Below, in pieces: positions 8,133-10,829 of a stretch of 10,829 bases of DNA; the stretch's first letter is position 1, and the number at the start of each line of letters is the position of its first letter. The notes below the pieces were generated by a model. It ran no database searches. It saw nothing but the letters and a program-made list of their open reading frames with translations, and was not told the origin of the DNA. A program made the position numbers and the translations under genes. The stretch is from Pseudomonadota bacterium (GTDB lineage Bacteria; Pseudomonadota; Gammaproteobacteria; Pseudomonadales; UBA5518): assembly GCA_022705125.1 (NCBI GenBank), contig JAKJFB010000068.1, positions 1-10,829 on the forward strand, given 5' to 3'.

Positions 8133-10754
8133 TCAGTAAATTTCGCGTGCCGTACCGTGCAGTTCGTAGAGCAGCGCGTGCGCCTCGCGCGGGCTGAGCG
8201 CATCGGGATCGAGCGCGCGCAGGCGCTCGAGCAGCGCATCACGGAGCGGGTCGGCGTCGAACAGCAGCTGGCCCTGGGCGGGTGCGCCGGAGGTCGTCGC
8301 CACGGCAGCGAGCGCGTGGGGCGACTCCAGCTCCTGGAGCTTGCGCCGCGCCTCGGCGATCACGGCCTGGGGCACGCCGGCCAGCGCGGCCACCTGCAGG
8401 CCGTAGCTGCGACTGGCGGGACCGGGGCGTACCGAGTGCAGGAACACGATGCGGTCGGCGTACTCGGTGGCGTCGAGGTGCACGTTGGCGACCCCCTCCA
8501 CCACCTCGGGCAGCGCGGTGAGCTCGAAGTAGTGCGTGGCGAACAGCGTGTAGGCGCGCTGCCGGCTCGCGAGCCGCGCGGCGGCCGCCCACGCCAGCGA
8601 CAGCCCGTCGAAGGTGCCGGTGCCGCGCCCGATCTCGTCCATCAGCACCAGGCTGCGCTCGGTGGCGTTGTGCAGGATGGTCGCGGTCTCGGCCATCTCG
8701 ACCATGAAGGTGGAGCGCCCGCCCGCGAGGTCGTCCGAGGAGCCGATGCGCGTGAAGATGGCGTCGAGCGGGCCGAGCTCGACGGCATCCGCCGGCACGA
8801 AGCTGCCGACATGGGCGAGCAGGCAGATCAGCGCGACCTGGCGCATGTAGGTCGATTTGCCGCCCATGTTCGGCCCGGTGATGATCAGCATGCGCCGCCG
8901 GTCGTCGAGCTCGAGGTCGTTGGCGATGAAGGGATCGCTGGAGACGCGTTCCACCACCGGGTGGCGCCCGGCCGTGATGCTGAGTCGCGGTTCGGCGACC
9001 AGCCGCGGCCGGCAGTAGTCCAGTTCGGCCGCGCGTTCGGCCAGCGTCGCGAGCACGTCCAGCTCGGCGAGGGCGGCGGCGCTGCGCTGTAGCGGGCCGA
9101 GTTCCGCGTTCAGCGCGTCCAGCAGTTGCTCGTAAAGCCAGCGCTCGCGTGCCAGCGCGCGCGCCTTCGCGCTCAGCGCCTTGTCCTCGAAGGCCTTCAG
9201 TTCCGGCGTGATGTAGCGCTCGGCGTTCTTCAGCGTCTGGCGGCGGATGTAGTCCGCCGGCGCGTTGACCGACTGGGCGCGGCTGATCTCGATGTAGTAG
9301 CCGTGCACCCGGTTGTAGCCGACATGCAGGTTCGGCAGCCCGGTGCGTTCGCGCTCGCGCGCCTCCAGTGCCACCAGGAAGTCGTGAGCCCCGGTGCTGA
9401 GCAGGCGCAGTTCGTCGAGCTCGGCGTCGTAGCCGGGGGCGATCACGCCGCCCTCGCGCACCACCACCGGTGGGTTCTCGACCAGCGCGCACTTCAGCAT
9501 GGTCGCCAGCTGCGGGAACTCGCTCACCGCCGCGAGCAGTTGCCGGCTCAGTGGTGCTTCCAGCGCGGCGCAGGCCGCGTGCAGCACGGGCAGGCTCTCG
9601 AGCGCGGCGCCGAGGCGGCTGAGATCGCGCGGGCGCGCCGAGCGCAACGCCACGCGCGCCAGGATGCGCTCGATGTCGCCGACCGCCGCCAGCGCCTCGC
9701 GTGGCGCCAGGTACCGCGCGTCATCGACGAGTTCGGCGATCGCGCCCTGGCGCGCCTCGAGCTCGGCCAGCCGGCGCAGGGGGCGGCGCAGCCAGCGCCG
9801 CAGCCAGCGGCTGCCCATGGCGGTCTTCGTGGTGTCGAGCACCCAGGCCAGCGTGTATTCGTCGCCGCCGGTGAAATTGGTGTCGATCTCGAGGTTGCGC
9901 AGCGAGGCGGCGTCGAGCGCCACCGCGTCCTCGCGCGAATCGGGCACCAGCGCGCTCACGTGCGGCAGCTCGCCGCGCTGCGTCTCGCGCGCGTAGCGCA
10001 GCAGGCAGCCGGCGGCCGCGATGCCGAGCTCCATCTGCGCGCAGCCGAAACCGACCAGGTCGTGCGTGCCGAACTGCGCGTTCAGCAGTTCCGTGGCGCT
10101 GCGTACTTCGAACTCCCACGGCGCGCGTGTGCGCAAGCCGTTGATGCTCGCCAGCGCGGGGCGGCGCGCCGTGCCTTCGGCGGCCAGCAGTTCCGCCGGT
10201 TGCAGGCGGCGCAGCTCCGCCGCGAGCGCCTCCTCGCCGTCGACCTCGAGCACCTGGAAGCGCCCGCTGGAGAGATCCAGCGAACTGATGCCGAAACGGG
10301 AACCCGATTCCGCGACAGCGACCAGCAGGTTGTCGCGCGCGGCGTCGAGCAACGATTCGTCGGTCAGCGTGCCGGGCGTCACGATGCGCGTGACCTCGCG
10401 CTCGACCGGGCCCTTGCTGGTCGCCGGATCGCCGATCTGCTCGCAGATCACCGAGACGCCGGCGCGCACCAGCCGCGCGAGGTAGCCCTCGACCGAGTGG
10501 TAGGGCACCCCGGCCATCGGGATCGGCTGCCCGGCCGAGGCGCCGCGGCTGGTCAAGGTGATGTCGAGCAGCGCCGCGGCGCGTTTCGCGTCGTCGTGGA
10601 ACAGCTCGTAGAAGTCGCCCATGCGGTAGAACAGCAGCTCGTTGGGGTGCTGTGACTTGATGCGCAGGTACTGCTGCATCATCGGCGTGTGCAGGCCGGA
10701 CGCGGCCTCGGGTGCCGGTGGCATGCGGGAGTCGGGGCTGGGCTCGGCGATCAT
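8133..10754 (-). CDS. mutS: DNA mismatch repair ATPase MutS
   Basis: MutS finds base mismatches and small loops, then recruits MutL in an ATP-dependent step. The 873-residue product is complete; E. coli MutS is 853. Domain I opens with [15 protein letters not shown] and carries the mismatch-stacking Phe-X-Glu at 48-50 in [23 protein letters not shown] follows at its end. The clamp domain contains [19 protein letters not shown]. The ABC-type ATPase has Walker [10 protein letters not shown] (Lys633), the segment [21 protein letters not shown], Walker [15 protein letters not shown] (Asp706, Glu707), and THYFELT. Near the C-terminus QGQLLF (827-832) resembles a sliding-clamp-binding motif and is followed by the helix-rich tail used in tetramer formation. 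No key residue is missing. ATG 10754 is taken as the start; ATG 10724 would also keep all conserved sequence, and neither has a strong ribosome binding site. Confidence 0.98.
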   Translation of the reverse strand: MIAEPSPDSRMPPAPEAASGLHTPMMQQYLRIKSQHPNELLFYRMGDFYELFHDDAKRAAALLDITLTSRGASAGQPIPMAGVPYHSVEGYLARLVRAGVSVICEQIGDPATSKGPVEREVTRIVTPGTLTDESLLDAARDNLLVAVAESGSRFGISSLDLSSGRFQVLEVDGEEALAAELRRLQPAELLAAEGTARRPALASINGLRTRAPWEFEVRSATELLNAQFGTHDLVGFGCAQMELGIAAAGCLLRYARETQRGELPHVSALVPDSREDAVALDAASLRNLEIDTNFTGGDEYTLAWVLDTTKTAMGSRWLRRWLRRPLRRLAELEARQGAIAELVDDARYLAPREALAAVGDIERILARVALRSARPRDLSRLGAALESLPVLHAACAALEAPLSRQLLAAVSEFPQLATMLKCALVENPPVVVREGGVIAPGYDAELDELRLLSTGAHDFLVALEARERERTGLPNLHVGYNRVHGYYIEISRAQSVNAPADYIRRQTLKNAERYITPELKAFEDKALSAKARALARERWLYEQLLDALNAELGPLQRSAAALAELDVLATLAERAAELDYCRPRLVAEPRLSITAGRHPVVERVSSDPFIANDLELDDRRRMLIITGPNMGGKSTYMRQVALICLLAHVGSFVPADAVELGPLDAIFTRIGSSDDLAGGRSTFMVEMAETATILHNATERSLVLMDEIGRGTGTFDGLSLAWAAAARLASRQRAYTLFATHYFELTALPEVVEGVANVHLDATEYADRIVFLHSVRPGPASRSYGLQVAALAGVPQAVIAEARRKLQELESPHALAAVATTSGAPAQGQLLFDADPLRDALLERLRALDPDALSPREAHALLYELHGTAREIY

Positions 10755-10793
10755 CGGCGCGTGGGTCGGGACTGTGGCCGCGGGAAGCGGCGG

Positions 10794-10823
10794 ATTATCC
10801 GGGCAAAACCGCGAGGGTGCCAG
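10794..10823 (-). promoter_or_regulatory. Candidate sigma-70 promoter of mutS
   Basis: On the minus strand CTGGCA (10823-10818, four of six matches) is followed after 18 bases by GATAAT (10799-10794, five of six). Transcription would start near 10787, about 33 bases before ATG 10754. The remaining sequence to the window edge shows no other gene. Confidence 0.5.
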
Positions 10824-10829
10824 CGTCGC

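Noticed and set aside
9126..10655. A 509-codon open frame on the plus strand
   Set aside because: It lies wholly antisense to mutS, whose protein is fully conserved. The translation is a low-complexity run of Arg, Ala, Gln and His, typical of a G+C-rich shadow frame.

Overview
The window is a G+C-rich (about two-thirds by eye) chromosomal housekeeping region of a gammaproteobacterium. The gene order pyrG-kdsA-eno-ftsB-ispD-ispF-pcm-nlpD-rpoS, facing fdxA and mutS on the opposite strand, is the order known from Pseudomonas and relatives (from memory, not searched). Protein sequences are closest in feel to the Pseudomonadales/Cellvibrionales side: RpoS ends in a Pseudomonas-like C-terminus, and Pcm carries the [10 protein letters not shown] start seen in that group. 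The genus cannot be fixed from the sequence alone.

Layout, left to right. Bases 1-5039 hold a tightly packed plus-strand run. It contains the C-terminal part of CTP synthase (pyrG), KDO-8-phosphate synthase (kdsA), enolase (eno), the divisome protein FtsB, the MEP-pathway enzymes IspD and IspF, and the protein-repair methyltransferase Pcm. pyrG/kdsA, ispD/ispF and ispF/pcm overlap, and ispD starts 3 bases after ftsB, so translation is probably coupled. truD and surE, which normally sit between ispF and pcm, are absent here. Bases 5040-5384 are a 345-base spacer that turns A+T-rich; it carries hairpins, short dyads, a perfect TTGACA and a possible short upstream ORF, and is the likely nlpD-rpoS control region. 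Bases 5385-7309 hold the lipoprotein NlpD and the stationary-phase sigma factor RpoS. Bases 7310-7710 are a 401-base convergent spacer with no gene of ordinary size. It contains a likely rpoS terminator, a 115-base palindromic element with 18-base inverted ends, and a structured stretch where pseudomonads often carry the RsmZ RNA. Bases 7711-10754, minus strand, hold the 7Fe ferredoxin FdxA and the mismatch-repair ATPase MutS, each with a recognisable promoter.

Functionally the genes serve nucleotide supply (PyrG), LPS core precursor (KdsA), glycolysis (Eno), isoprenoid precursors (IspD, IspF), division and daughter-cell separation (FtsB, NlpD), stationary-phase survival (RpoS, Pcm), and redox and genome maintenance (FdxA, MutS). 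I see no transposase, phage gene, CRISPR array, defence system or tRNA/rRNA. No new multi-gene system is evident. The points worth a second look are the missing truD-surE pair, the NlpD active site, the leader of nlpD-rpoS, the apparent leaderless ftsB promoter and the palindromic element after rpoS.
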